From the NCBI GenBank assembly GCA_963854835.1, contig OY978525.1:67584407-67648406 (forward strand): DNA of 64,000 nucleotides, in the 5' to 3' direction. The stretch is from Megamerina dolium. Lineage: Eukaryota > Arthropoda > Insecta > Diptera > Megamerinidae. Positions 28,987 through 40,129 of the stretch are shown in pieces. Each line of letters begins with the position of its first letter. The first letter of the stretch is position 1. The translations under genes and the position numbers were made by a program. The notes beneath the pieces were generated by a model. It was given only the letters and a program-made list of their open reading frames with translations. It ran no database searches and had not been told where the DNA came from.

Positions 28987-31066
28987 GTTGTCTCAAGATA
29001 TGCCACTGGAACGCCAACGGCTTAAGCCAGCACCGTTTGGAGCTAATTCAATTCCTTGAATCCAGCCAAATCGACATAATGATGATATCTGAGACCCATT
29101 TCACTGACAAAAATTGCTACCAAATACCATATTACAAACTGTACACCACAAATCATCCGCATGGTTAGGCACGCGGAGGAACTGCCATATTGATAAAAAG
29201 CAGAATAAAACATCATGTTCTCGAAGATTTCAGTAGCGTCTACTTGCAAGCAACATCTATATGTCTGGAAGAATACATCTCTAAGCTAGTAATATCTGCG
29301 ATATACTGTCCCCCAAGATACAGTATTATCGAACAGCAATATAAAGATTTTTTCTCAACTCTTGGTAGCAAATTCTTGGTTGCTGGCGATTTCAACGCCA
29401 AACACACTCACTGGGGCTCCCGCTTAATAACTCCAAAAGGCAGAAGACTATGTTCAATCATCACTAACCACGGCTACGATGTTATTTCAAATGGTCAACC
29501 GACATATTGGCCGACGGACAAGAGGAAAATACCCGATCTCATAGACTTTGGAGTCGCCAAAGGTTTGCAGATGGAAAATATCTCCACAGAGTGTAATTAT
29601 GATCTATCATCTGACCACTCACCCACGGTAATATCTATAAAATCACCAAGCCCCCAAGGTAATTGCGTTAGAAAGAAAATAGACTTTTTAAAATTCAAGA
29701 AATATATAAATTCCCATGTTCCTCTGAGTACTGTATTAAGAAATGGACACGATGTAGACTCAGCACTCGAAAAATTCAACCAGCTGCTCTCATTAGCTCT
29801 CAGCTCAGCCACCTGCACAAAGGTATGCAAGCAATCAAACTATAGCCCATACACACCAGCCGACATTGAATTGCTAGTAAGACAGAAAAAAGACTCCGAA
29901 GACAATCCTACAAAAGTTGCATCGTACAGACCTATCAGCCTCCTGTCTCTACTTTCCAAAGTATTCGAAAAACTACTTATCATGAATATAACTCCATTTA
30001 TTAATCTCAACCAACTGATTCCTCAACATCAGTTTGGATTTAGAAAAAATCACGGCACAATTGAACAAATCCACCGCATTGTAACTCTGATAAGGAACAC
30101 TTTTGAAGAAAAAAAGTATTGCTCAGCTGTCTTTCTTGATATCACTCAAGCTTTCGATAAAGTATGGCACGATGGCCTTATTTACAAACTTAAACTATTA
30201 CTGCCTGCAAATGTCTCCTCATTGCTTAGTAGCTATCTCACGAAAAGACAATTTCTCTTACATCACAAGGATTACACAACAAATCCATTGGATATTCACG
30301 CTGGCGTTCCTCAAGGAAGCGTTTTGGGCCCCTTACTGTATCTCTTATACACTACAGATATGCCCAGCAATAACTATACATTTATATCGACCTTTGCAGA
30401 TGATACGGCAATATTGTGCTCTCGCTCTAACCCCATAGAAGCTACTAAACTCCTGCAGACTCATATCGATTCTCTCATAATCTGGCTAGCAAAATGGCGT
30501 ATAAAAGTCAATGAATCAAAGATCGTACATGTAACCTTCACGCTAAGGCCAGATACATGTCCCCCACTTAAAATTAATGGCCAATCAGTTCCACAATGTT
30601 CCTCAACAAAGTACTTGGGTATTCACCTCGACAGAAGGCTGACCTGGAAAAATCACATAGAGGCAAAGAAAACTCAGATCAAGCTTAAAATTAATCAGTT
30701 ATGGTGGCTAATACACAAAAGATCAAAGTTGAATCTCGAATACAAAGTGCTATTATATAAAGCAATCCTGAAGCCAAACTGAACTTATGGTATTCAGTTT
30801 TGGGGCACCGCATCTCCCTCAAATATCGAAAAATTGCAGCGTATACAATCCAAGTGACTGCGAATTATTGTAAACGCGCCTTGGTATATGAGGAACGTTA
30901 ACATCCATCGAGATTTAAATGTACTCACAATTTCAGAGGAAGTTGCAATGTCTTGCAGAAGCTACATTCAAAAATTACACAGTCATCCGAATCCCCTTGC
31001 TAGGCAATTATTGCTGAGCACGGGGCATCGTCGATTAAAAAGAAGAGACACACTGAATATGCTGTG
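28983..31066 (+). pseudogene. Jockey-A4 ORF2, internally deleted
   Basis: The endonuclease starts at 28983. A Lys codon (AAG in A2) is TAG at about 29166. The frame then stays open from 29190 to 30782, but the linker and first RT blocks are deleted in frame at about 29903 (VRQKKDSEDN joins PTKVASYRP). RT motifs FLDITQAFDKVWHDG, GVPQGSVLGPLLY and STFADDTAIL are intact. A second stop lies at 30779 (TGA replacing the Trp of PIWTYG) and a third near 30857. The protein ends RRDTLNML at 31064-31066. Confidence 0.9.
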
Positions 31067-31225
31067 AAATTGCTATACCTCGCGACTCAACAAATTGTGA
31101 TGGAACGTTGGGAATATCACATAATTTGAGTTAGTTTGTAAGATTTGATCACTTATTTTTAGTTTCTAAGTAATTTTAGAAAGATCCAATAAAAAAGCTT
31201 GTTAAAAAAAAAAAATAACTTCTTG

Positions 31226-31640
31226 TCTCCTGCCAGTCACAAAAGTCGAGCTGTTGCCAACATTATATATGACTAGTCCTTGAGACAGTAAGTAGTGCAG
31301 CAAGTTAGTTCCTATGTAGTTGCATTTACTGCTACCCCAAATAGTGTTCTGGGAATTAGCATCACTTCCCACTACTACTCCCAAATTGTTGGATTCCGAA
31401 AATAACACCACGTTCACCAATTCTTTGGGTGGAGGTGGAAGCCACTACAGTTTCAACTACTCTTCCTATATTGCGGTATTTGATTTTCAATACAACTAGG
31501 TCTTGACAACAAAACTGCCTCACGACCGTGCAGTCAACCACATGCGGCATTATGACGCACGAACGTGGATGAGCCTCCCTTTTGTATGAAGGATGGAGCC
31601 TTATGTAATTCCTCCAAGCGCTTTGCACGCACCCCTGGTT
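31226..31640 (-). pseudogene. LOA-like endonuclease fragment hosting Jockey-A4
   Basis: The minus strand reads EEQIILIQEPGV, then VVDCTVVRQFCCQDLVVLKI, VVVGSDANSQNTIWGSS and NVGNSSTFVTGRRQEVI. These are the APE-type endonuclease with Glu (QEP) and Asp/Asn (SDAN) catalytic motifs. The frame continues on the far side of A4 as INLTLSNSS at about 27946-27890. That proves the two sides were contiguous before insertion. RT is not attached. It shows several frameshifts. Confidence 0.75.
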
Positions 31641-32261
31641 CTTGTATTAGAATTATTTGTTCTTCATTACTTATTTTCTCACGAGTGAAATGGCACAACC
31701 TTATCTCTTTGAATCATGATAAGTGATTGTATTACTCCGGTTGCAAAAAACATAACGCATGCTTACAGTATTCATGACCAGGGTGAGGATTTTATGGATT
31801 TTGCCTATTACTTTTGCAAGTTTATAATTGATATCTGATAAAAAATAACCATCATCTTTCTGATTCCCAAAAGGTTTTTGTTTTTTCTCTTTCTTTGTTT
31901 TTTTTTTAGCATTTTCCCTTTTATTGGAATTTTTGGGCATTTTGCCTTTTTATGTATTTCATATTTGTTTGTTATATTTAATATTTTTAATAATATCGGA
32001 GTCACCCTCTGCCAGAACGTTCGAAAAATGCAACCCTGAAGCTGATTTATTTTATTTTTGTGTAAATTGTATTGCCGTTGTACAAAGATAAGTTAATGGT
32101 TCAACTAGCCACCGACGTAGCATCCGTACGTACGTGCCGTACGTAAGAATGTAAATTTTTCACTAGTTATGCTAGTTGCAACAATGGAGAAATCGACTGT
32201 TCTCCCTTTTATACATTCAAAACAATGTTGCCATATTCATTACAATTGTACGTAAATCTGT
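31641..32261. other. Unassigned AT-rich segment with a Lys-rich minus frame
   Basis: A minus-strand frame at 31701-31940 starts MPKNSNKRENAKKKTKKEKK and has no recognisable domain. The rest is AT-rich and stop-dense. It might be a degraded ORF1 N terminus, but I cannot support that. Confidence 0.35.
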
Positions 32262-32484
32262 AACAGAGGACTCCTCAAGGCGGTGTACTCTCCCCTCTTC
32301 TGTGGAATTTGACAATGAATAAATTGTCGCAGGGCCTGGAAAAGAGGGGTCATAAAATTATTGCTTACGCGGATGATGCTGCCTTATTATACTAAGTTGA
32401 TACTTAGTCTAAGTCATGTGAATTAGGTGTGAATGCCAGCAAGACAGAATTAGTTATGTTCGCCAGGAAGCACCAGCTACCTTA
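32262..32484 (+). pseudogene. LOA-like RT core fragment, plus strand
   Basis: It reads TPQGGVLSPLLWNLTMNKLS and then KIIAYADDAALLY (catalytic YADD intact), followed by a small deletion and NASKTELVMFARKHQLP. At about 32485 it abuts, in inverted orientation, another LOA RT fragment whose equivalent segment reads FTRKHKIP. Nothing else of this copy is visible. Confidence 0.78.
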
Positions 32485-34560
32485 GGTTCACCCCCAACTT
32501 ACATGGGTTCATGGCTTTCTTACAGGAATAGAGTACTGCTGTTGCTTTACGAACCCTTTCCTCCGTGTTTGGTTTCCAACTCAGTTTTCTATCTAAAGTT
32601 ATACCCAAGTACTTCGCCTGTTCAGTTAGCTTTAGACTAGTTCTCCCAATTCTAGGTAAAGTAAAAATAGGTATTTTATGCTTCCTAGTAAAGAGGACTA
32701 GCTCAGTTTTGGCAGGGTTGATGGCCAGACAAGAGTTTGAAGCGCATTTGGACAGGATTGATGAGGCATGGCTCATCACTTCGGTGAGTGTATTTAAATA
32801 TTTTCCCGATGCCACATTTGCATAAGCCACCGCTTTGCAGCCCGTAGCCTATAATGATATGAGAACTTCATTGATGGTTAAGTTCCACAAAAGAGGCGAC
32901 AACACATCCCCTCGAGGGGTGCCCTTAATCGCAAATCTACTAATACCTGAGGTACCCAATTTTGAGTTTATCACTCTTTGCTTTAGAAACGGACTAATGA
33001 ATAGTAGGTTCATCCACCTTAAGCATAGCAAGAGAGTTTTCGACTGCTTCTGGGTTTCTGTTATTGAAGGCCCCCTCAATATCTAGAAAGGTGACCAGGC
33101 TATATTCTTTGCAGTGCATAGATGTTTCGATCTTCTGCACAAGTGAGTGAAGGGCTGTCTCAACGGACTTGCCTTTGTTATATGCGTGTTGCAATGAAGA
33201 GATATTCTTAGCATCTATAGAGCCCCTTAAGTGCACATCAAGTAGTCTTTCAAGGGTTTTCAATAAGAAGGATAATAGACTTATAGGTCTGAAATCACTT
33301 GGCTTTGAGTGGGACGTTTTTCAGCCTTTAGGGATAAACACCACGTTAATTTGTAGCCATGTCTTGGGGACATAGCATAGCCTTAGGCATGGAGAGAAGA
33401 TTACCTCCAACCAAGGTGTTGGAAGATCCGCACACTTCTGCATGTCCGCAGGTATATTACCATCAGGTTCTGGTGACTTGAATGTTTAAAATTATTTATC
33501 GCTCAATTAATCTTTTTTTAATTGAATATTTTGTGCGAGAAATCGTACGTAATTCTACTAGAGTTAACATTGGGAGTTCGGCCAGGGCGTCCTCAAAACA
33601 GCCTGGAATGGGTATCAATTAGTACCCGAAGACTTGAAGTAGTCCAATCACCATCCCCCTTCATAGTGAAGCTGGATGTAACTGGATTCGTTGCGAGAAT
33701 CTTTCGTAGGCAGCTTGCCTCTGAAATTTCCTTTATGTTGCTGCAAAAGTCATTCCATGATGATTTTTTGCTCTTCTTATCGCCTTTTTAAACACTCGAA
33801 GCCTCTCCTTATAGGGTTGCCATTGATTAGTGATTTTGGCTCTATTGAATTGCTGTCGACACTCCTTCCTTAGGGTGATGATCCCTACCGACCACCACGG
33901 AGGTCTCTGCTTCTTTGGAGTCCTTCTAATTGGATAGGACGCTACAGTAGCTTTCCTGCGAGCTTCTGTAATATGTTGAACAGCGGCGTGAAGTTGCTCC
34001 TCATTTTGCAGGCTTGAGAATGCCATGTGAATGAGGGATTTGTATAGGGTGGCTTATCCTAATTTGTGCGTTTCCTATTTAAAATGATATCTGCTTTTGT
34101 GGCCTTATATGAAGTCGGAAGCTAACATACCTATGATCCGAGAAAGAATGTTCTTTGTCAACCCTCCCTTCCCTAACTAGTCAGTCCGAAGAATTGTTTG
34201 TAAGGGTTATATCTAAAACCTCCTCCCTGTTGCAGCTAATAAAGGTCGGTTCTGTACCCATGTTTGCGAGAGTCAAGGTAGAAATAATAATATATTCAAA
34301 AAGTGACTCACCTCGTTCGTTGCTGTCTGAGCTGCTGAGATACAATGGTGTGCGTTGGCATCGGCTCCCATCACCAGATTCGCCTCGCGTTTCTACGCCT
34401 CCCAAACTGCCGTCCTTATTATAGGGCGAGGTGGGGGCTCAGTATGGTCGTGAGCCATGTACGCAGACATCAGCCAATATATATAGAATTGATGATCTAG
34501 CGCAATGTTCACAGTCTCTCTCAGAGCACTTCTACATTCTATTTGGAGCTGTAATTCTAC
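32485..34560 (-). pseudogene. LOA-like endonuclease-RT relic (L3), minus strand
   Basis: From right to left this holds endonuclease (GADANAHH motif at about 34360, then TFISCN and LDITLTNNSSD), the linker RPPWWSVGIITLRKECRQQF, and RT. RT shows KTLERLLDVHLRGSI, YSLVTFLDIEGAFNN, GTPRGDVLSPLLWNL and YLGITLDRKLSWKPN. The catalytic YADD has become YANV at about 32825 through loss of a few codons. Multiple stops and frameshifts separate the blocks. RNase H and the 3' end are missing beyond 32485, where an inverted fragment begins. Confidence 0.82.
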
Positions 34561-34635
34561 GAATTACTCGAATTCGAATTTAAAAATTATCGTTTTTCTT
34601 CAGTATACTGATTTATAACTCTACGACTTATCAGT

Positions 34636-36330
34636 ATGATGGCGGATATTAAACGTTTTTACGCTGCCGCTTTTCCAACTAATAGATACAGACACGCATA
34701 GCACATATGCGCTCGAAATCCAGAAGAAGGAATTCGAAGCAGCATGGAGCGATCTGAAATCGGCACACTTCTAAATTATCTCGCAGGTAGCTGAAGCGAC
34801 TGACTTAGCTCAAATTAGAACAAAATTTAAAGTAAAATATGTTACGTTCACTGCTCGGCAAATATTAACACACATCTTCACGATTTGACCGTGATTGTCA
34901 TCTTCCGTTGTTGTGGATGCGCCTGCTGAGAGGTCCTCTCACCAATGTTTGCAATTTCCTGTCATTCAACATTATACCACCTGCTCCAAAAGACTCGAAG
35001 AGAGGCACATGAAATCATTAAGTCAACTCCGTTGACTAATGATGGATTCACAATTGCTTGGTATAATTTGGAAGAGAGATACGAAAACAAACTAATTCTC
35101 GTTAACATTCAATTGAAATCTCTCTTCAATCTGCAATCAGTCGTGCAGAAACGAGTACGAACATAAAACGCTTACAGTGAACAATAAACGACTGCATAAC
35201 GAACTTGCAGTTGTTAAATATCGACACAAGTCCATGGGACGCAATCTTCGTATATCTGTGCTTCACGAAACTTTCAGACACAACCCTGTGTCTGTGGGAG
35301 CAGTCCGTTAAGAATAAGAGCGAAATTCCTACATGGAACGCCTTTGACGTATTTTTAAACGAGCGTTTTCAGACCCTGGAGTCGGTCTTGGACATTCGAT
35401 GCGGTTCTCGGCAACCCAGCCAGCCACAGAAGCTGCAACCTGATAGATTCGATGCTCTCAGGCGTTCAAATAACCCTCCACTAAATTCCCAGAATATCCA
35501 CACGTACCACGTGAACGCAGCCAACGTAGAAATGGCCCGATGTGTCAGAAGATACACTCTTTACGCACCTACCCAGATTTTTTGAAACTTGTAATGAGAG
35601 AACGCTACAATGCTGTGAAGATATACAAGCTTTGTATAAATTGCTTCGCAAATTTTCACGAGTCCGGCTCTTGCAAAAGACTTATACATACTAGAAAAAG
35701 CATCCAGTACGAGTGGGGAACAACTTCCGTCAACATCAGCTGCTGCTGCAGAAATCTCGTGACAATCATTCACCTTTCAGCTACAACCTGTGCCAATAAG
35801 TGGGTCCAATAAAGTTTCAGGAAGCAACAATAATAAACCGAAAAATGGTTCGGCTTTAGTGCACATCAGACACCAGAATACTACGTATACTGCTCGTGAC
35901 TTAATTGACTTAAAATCGGCATCGGGCGAAACCAAGATATTTCGGATTCGTCTTCTCGTTCTAGGAGAAATTTTGCTTAAGGTGTTTCATGCAACTCCCC
36001 TGTTCCAAAGTTATGCTGCCCGATATGTGTGAAAAATTCTCTTCATTTACAGTGGAAGAAACAATGTACATCGTAAACAAACGCTGTATTTACGTCAACT
36101 GCTTTGCATCTACACATACTCTTGGAGGATGCCAAAGCCATTTTCTTTGCAGTTTTTGTGCGAAAAAGGAAGTCCGACCTTACAGGTCTGGTGCAACGAA
36201 GTGGAAACGTGTGTCAGAGATGCTGACAACAACGACAGAAATTATGATTTCCAATCATCACTTTTCGAAGAAGGATCGTTAACGAAACGACAGAAACTCC
36301 GAACGAGTTCGAATGAATCATATATCGCCT
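34636..36330 (+). pseudogene. BEL/Pao gag relics with two nucleocapsid modules
   Basis: In order: an N-terminal Gag piece (ALEIQKKEFEAAWSDLKSA, about 34710-34770), then AHEIIKSTPLTNDGFTIAWY with LEERYENKLILVNIQLKSLF (34990-35130), then FDVFLNERFQTLESV and a Cys-rich nucleocapsid (MCQKIHSLRTYPDFLKLVMR, LCINCFANFHESGSCK; 35540-35680). Next is a protease-like remnant (ALVHIRHQNTTYTARDLIDL, 35850-35915) whose catalytic D-[ST]-G is not preserved. A second nucleocapsid module follows (CEKFSSFTVEE, CIYVNCFASTHTLGGC, LCSFC; 36020-36160). All pieces are frameshifted. The order NC, protease, NC is not that of one element, so two relics are probably joined. Confidence 0.75.
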
Positions 36331-39226
36331 AATACAGGGCCCACTAAATCTTTGCTACGGAAATTGTTATTTGACAATGTGGCCCGGTCATACTGACCGA
36401 AGTCACAACAAGATTAACTAGCACCGTTTCGTCAAATTCTTCGAATCTAACCATCATATCCCTCTCATCTGTTCAGTTCATGCTAGCTGAAAAAATCAAT
36501 TGATCGATTTCTACGAAATGTCAATAAAACTATGCACTGGCGTCGTTTCCATGCGTATGAATAATCCCAGGTGTTAAATTCGATTTTAAGAAGCATTATC
36601 AGTTCAGGCAATCTCGTCAGTTGGACACAATTACACAGTTTTTTCTTATTGTTCGTGCTCTATGAACCGAGATTATCCAATTTCTCTGTACTATACGTGA
36701 TTGCTCCACAGTCAGGTACACACTCATGTCTCAACTTGAGACCCCTTTATTCGGTTTGTTAACTACGTTGACTTATCATTACACTAAATGCTGTCGTAGA
36801 ACCCAGATTATCATATTCTAGCTATGTCTAGAAATATGTTGTTTATATCTTATTAGAAACAGAATGTCATCACTTACATTGAAAATCATAATCGTCATTG
36901 TGTAAAAAATCGATACATAAAATACGGAAAAGGCAGTGCATCGCAATATATCATATGTAAAGACAATTTATATTTCCAATATATATTTGTCGTATTTCTC
37001 TAGTTTTTCTCGATACGAAAAGTGGCGTATATACTATACTTCACATTCTATGGAAATATTCGAATGTTATTCATGACATATACGTCTTCATTGGTTTTCG
37101 GATGACTGTGTTCATCTTACTTATCTCTCACCCTTTGACAGCTGAGACTCTTTAACTAAAATTGGAAAAAAAAAATGGATAATACAATAGATAGGTAATC
37201 GTAAGATACCGTATGCAGGAAAATGTATATTTTCGATATATAAAATGTATATTTTCGATATATATTTTCTGTATTTCTCAAATTCTTCTCGATCTGGACT
37301 TTAGTTTACATACCATACACTTTATGCAAATTTTCGGGTCTATCCAATGTCCGTGGGACATTTGTATAAACGGATTATGGTAGCAAGCAATTTTGGCAAT
37401 CCTGCCAACCCCGCCAATCTCGTACCCCTTTCATCCACTTTCATGCTCTGTGAGCCAAAAGTGGGAAATATATACGTACTATATGCAGGAAAGTAGACCT
37501 TCCGATACGACACATCCTGCATTAGCAGTCTCCTCGATTTATTATGAGTGTCAATTCGCATACCTCAACCCGAGGCTCTCAGTTCGAGGTTTCTCAACCA
37601 CGTTGATTTCCCTTTCCCTTTCATCTGGTCTACGCCTCTTGATAATGTGCTGTCAACGATGGAATCCAAATCAAGTGAAAAGACTTCACATTATACAATT
37701 TGAAAGGAACTAATAGATCACTACCCTTAACGTAAAGTTTATCAGAATCTTTATAAGATTGGCTTTCATTAACTTGGTTGTACCACTACACACCAATTCC
37801 AATGTATGCCCGTTCCAAGAAACACTCACTCGCGAGTTCCTCTTGAGTGTTGTCTTATTACGTAAGATGAACGGAACCATACAAGAAAAAGTAAGCATGC
37901 CGTTTAGCATACTTCCGTTACAGCATGGATCAACAATCAATTATCCCGATCAAGCTTAACAATAATTTCTTGTTTCGATTCAAGTCGAATACATTTTCGC
38001 ATTTATCCAAAAGAATTTATTACTCTTTTTTCAACAGCACACTAATATGTGTTTGCTTCCAGCTCGAATTGAGAAAGCCCATTTCAAGACTATCGAATAC
38101 GATGGTTATTACTACGCCGTGCTGCCTCGCATCTCGAGTTGATGCGTCTTGCATCATCTGGGCTAGATTATGAACGCTTTGTAACTGTGCTAGCTGTAAC
38201 TTAGAGTATAGTTCCTGTTCAGTATTTGATCAGCAATCACAAGTCGCATTGCCACTGCAGTACTCAACTATGAATTCTTCAATCCAGCAATTTAAATTAA
38301 CCGTAGATTGCTTCTTAAAAAAAGTTAGGAATTCCACCCTTTGGAACATTTTCGTTCCATATGTACATTTCAAGCCGAATTATTTCTTGTTCTTAATTTT
38401 ATCTAACAACCATCAAAAAAGAATTGAACTCGTGTTTTTTTTTATTTAATGAATCTCAAGTATATATTTCTAAAATTTCGATAAACAAATCCGAGCATAT
38501 AAATACATAGAAAATCAGAATTAGTTACTATTCGTTACTTTGAAGTTCATTGGAAGGCATAAAGTGCAAATATTGTCAGCATGCGTATCTTTACATTAGC
38601 CTTATCACAAATAAAGCAAAACAGAGTAGTCTTTTTATACTTATTTTCACCAGAGTGAAAATGCACTACCTAGCACAAGCAAAAAACATTTACGTTTGGT
38701 GTGTTTTTGCTTCGGCTTCGTCTGGACATTTTGCCAGTCTAGAGCTTTTGCCCTAAGCTCTGGGACGAAAAAAAGTTATCCATTGTGACATTATGACCAT
38801 TTAGACCTTCTACCAAATCGAGAACCACCAGCTCTCCTTAATTTGTTTCCGGGATTCCACTTAATCCTTTTCCTAAATATGGCTGAATTCGTCATATATA
38901 GCATGTTTCAATAGAAACAATAAACCAAAAATTGATACCATATTTTTGGGGCTTAGAATTGTCTAAATTTATATTATATTAAATTGTTTCCCACAGGTCC
39001 CTTACCGGTGTGAATTTGTCGTCATTGCGTTGTTGATGTCGACTAATTACGTCATCGAAACGAATAGTTTTGTGTCGTTAGGTTAGTTAGGTCTTCCTCT
39101 ACGTAATGGCGCGAAATATTGGACGACCATAATCAGCATCAAATAAATCTTCCATATTTTCATTCTTTGACCTAACCGTAAATGTGGAATATCTTACGAA
39201 CGCAGTATACTTATAACGCAATCATA
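36331..39226. other. Unassigned AT-rich DNA, possibly LTR/UTR of the BEL relic
   Basis: I find no supported coding region here. Imperfect tandem repetition occurs at about 36900-37500 and is listed separately. No LTR pair could be delimited by eye. Short ORFs on both strands have no recognisable motifs. Confidence 0.45.
36900..37500. repeat. Imperfect ~280-bp tandem repeat
   Basis: Two diverged units share an ordered series of blocks: ATATATATTTGTCGTATTTC / ATATATTTTCTGTATTTCTC, then TTCTCGAT, then a run around TATACTATACTTCACAT / CATACCATACACTTTATG. A third partial unit begins near 37470 (ATATGCAGGAAAGTAGACC). Within unit 2, TGTATATTTTCGATATATA is duplicated (37225-37265). Confidence 0.45.
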
Positions 39227-39593
39227 AAAAAAATAAATATGTGGCACTTAAAGCCCCAAAGGGCTCATTGGCCGAGCTTCTCTTCCATTATTGTTGTGCG
39301 TCTTAAATTTGGACATTATTAGAAGGGACCTACTTATTTTAGCCGGTTCCGAACGGCAGAACACTTGTGACATCACTTTTTCTGAGCTTTGTCACAGAGT
39401 TTTTTTAGAAGCTTTTTCATGGCAAGTTGTTACTGTCGGAAGAATTGCCAATTGCTTGCCGACAGGTGGGTACCATTCGAAAGAAAAATCTTATCGATAT
39501 TAAATTTGTTATGCATCAGCCGGGGATTGAACCACGACCTACAGATCAGAAGGCGAACACACTAACCACTGAACTACGGCACCCACCTACGGC
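39227..39593 (-). mobile_element. tRNA-derived SINE, full-length copy S3
   Basis: The minus-strand copy is about 367 bp. Its 5' head has GGGTGCCGTAGTTCAGTGGT (box A within) and CGTGGTTCAATCCCCGG (box B). The body shares AAATTTAATATCG, TTGCCATGAAAAAGCTTC and CCGTTCGGAACCGGCTAAAA with the other copies. It ends GGGGCTTTAAGTGCCACATA followed by an A/T tail. The duplication AACGCAATCATA / AACGTAATCATA (39215-39226 and 39594-39605) has one mismatch. It needs a LINE partner for mobility; none of the LINE tails here obviously matches its 3' end. Confidence 0.9.
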
Positions 39594-39600
39594 AACGTAA

Positions 39601-39759
39601 TCATAGGATATCATATTTATAAACGTGCAACAAATCTGTTACAAGTTGAACATAGTTCTTCCCATCTAAATGCTTCCTATATTTAATTGAATTTTCGATT
39701 ATAATTTTTTCGACTTGATGCGGAAAATATAGCAAAAACGCATCTTTTATATCCATCAT
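39601..39759 (-). other. Short unrecognised ORF (52 aa)
   Basis: The minus strand reads MMDIKDAFLLYFPHQVEKII, then ENSIKYRKHLDGKNYVQLVT and DLLHVYKYDIL before TGA. The amino-acid order looks protein-like rather than random, but I cannot name a family. The SINE inserted at its downstream edge. It is likely another TE coding fragment. Confidence 0.25.
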
Positions 39760-40046
39760 TCGATTCAGCTCATATCTAGTAACCCCTAAATATGCAAATG
39801 TGCATGATCAGAAAATGACAGAAAATAACTTTCCGTTATTCTTACCAGGACGCATTTCAATCACATTGGATGCACTTAAACGACTGCTTGGAAAAGGCAT
39901 TGAACTTCAAACAGTGTTGTCTTTGGACACGTAGAGTGCGCCCTCAGTTTTTTTATTTGAAGTACTTTCGGTTTCACAGTCACACGCTTCCTGATAATTT
40001 CTTTTTAGCTACTTTTTTTAAATTATATTTCCTTTTCTCTCCCATT

Positions 40047-40117
40047 TGACACAATGGGCCAATTATTTGGCCTAAGTGCGCCCCCCTTTGGGGGCGGCAG
40101 CATACCCTAACCTAACC
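40047..40117 (+). mobile_element. 71-bp LOA 3'-end stub with perfect TSD
   Basis: This is the final 71 bp of the LOA L2 family (GACACAATGGGCCAATTATT, GGCCTAAGTGCGCCCCCC, ending ATACCCTAACCTAACC). It is flanked by a perfect 12-bp duplication TTCTCTCCCATT (40035-40046 and 40118-40129). It is an extremely 5'-truncated but genuine insertion. It shows that this family ends in ACCTAACCTAACC without poly(A). It sits near or inside repeat R. Confidence 0.88.
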
Positions 40118-40129
40118 TTCTCTCCCATT

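Larger units (their letters stand above)
27959..31213 (+). mobile_element. Jockey-clade retrotransposon A4, 5'-truncated, with TSD
   Basis: The copy is bounded by AATAACTTCTTG at 27947-27958 and 31214-31225. It starts in the middle of ORF1 and ends with AATAAA and a short poly(A). It inserted into a minus-strand LOA endonuclease gene whose reading frame continues across the duplication. Internal deletions in ORF1 (about 28132) and in the ORF2 linker/RT start (about 29903) shorten it. Confidence 0.92.

Noticed and set aside
31701..31940. Lys-rich ORF as a nuclear protein
   Set aside because: Its composition reflects A-rich DNA. No motif supports a function.
39540..39593. tRNA gene
   Set aside because: The tRNA-like head with boxes A and B is continuous with a SINE body and tail repeated elsewhere in the window, and it is flanked by a target-site duplication.
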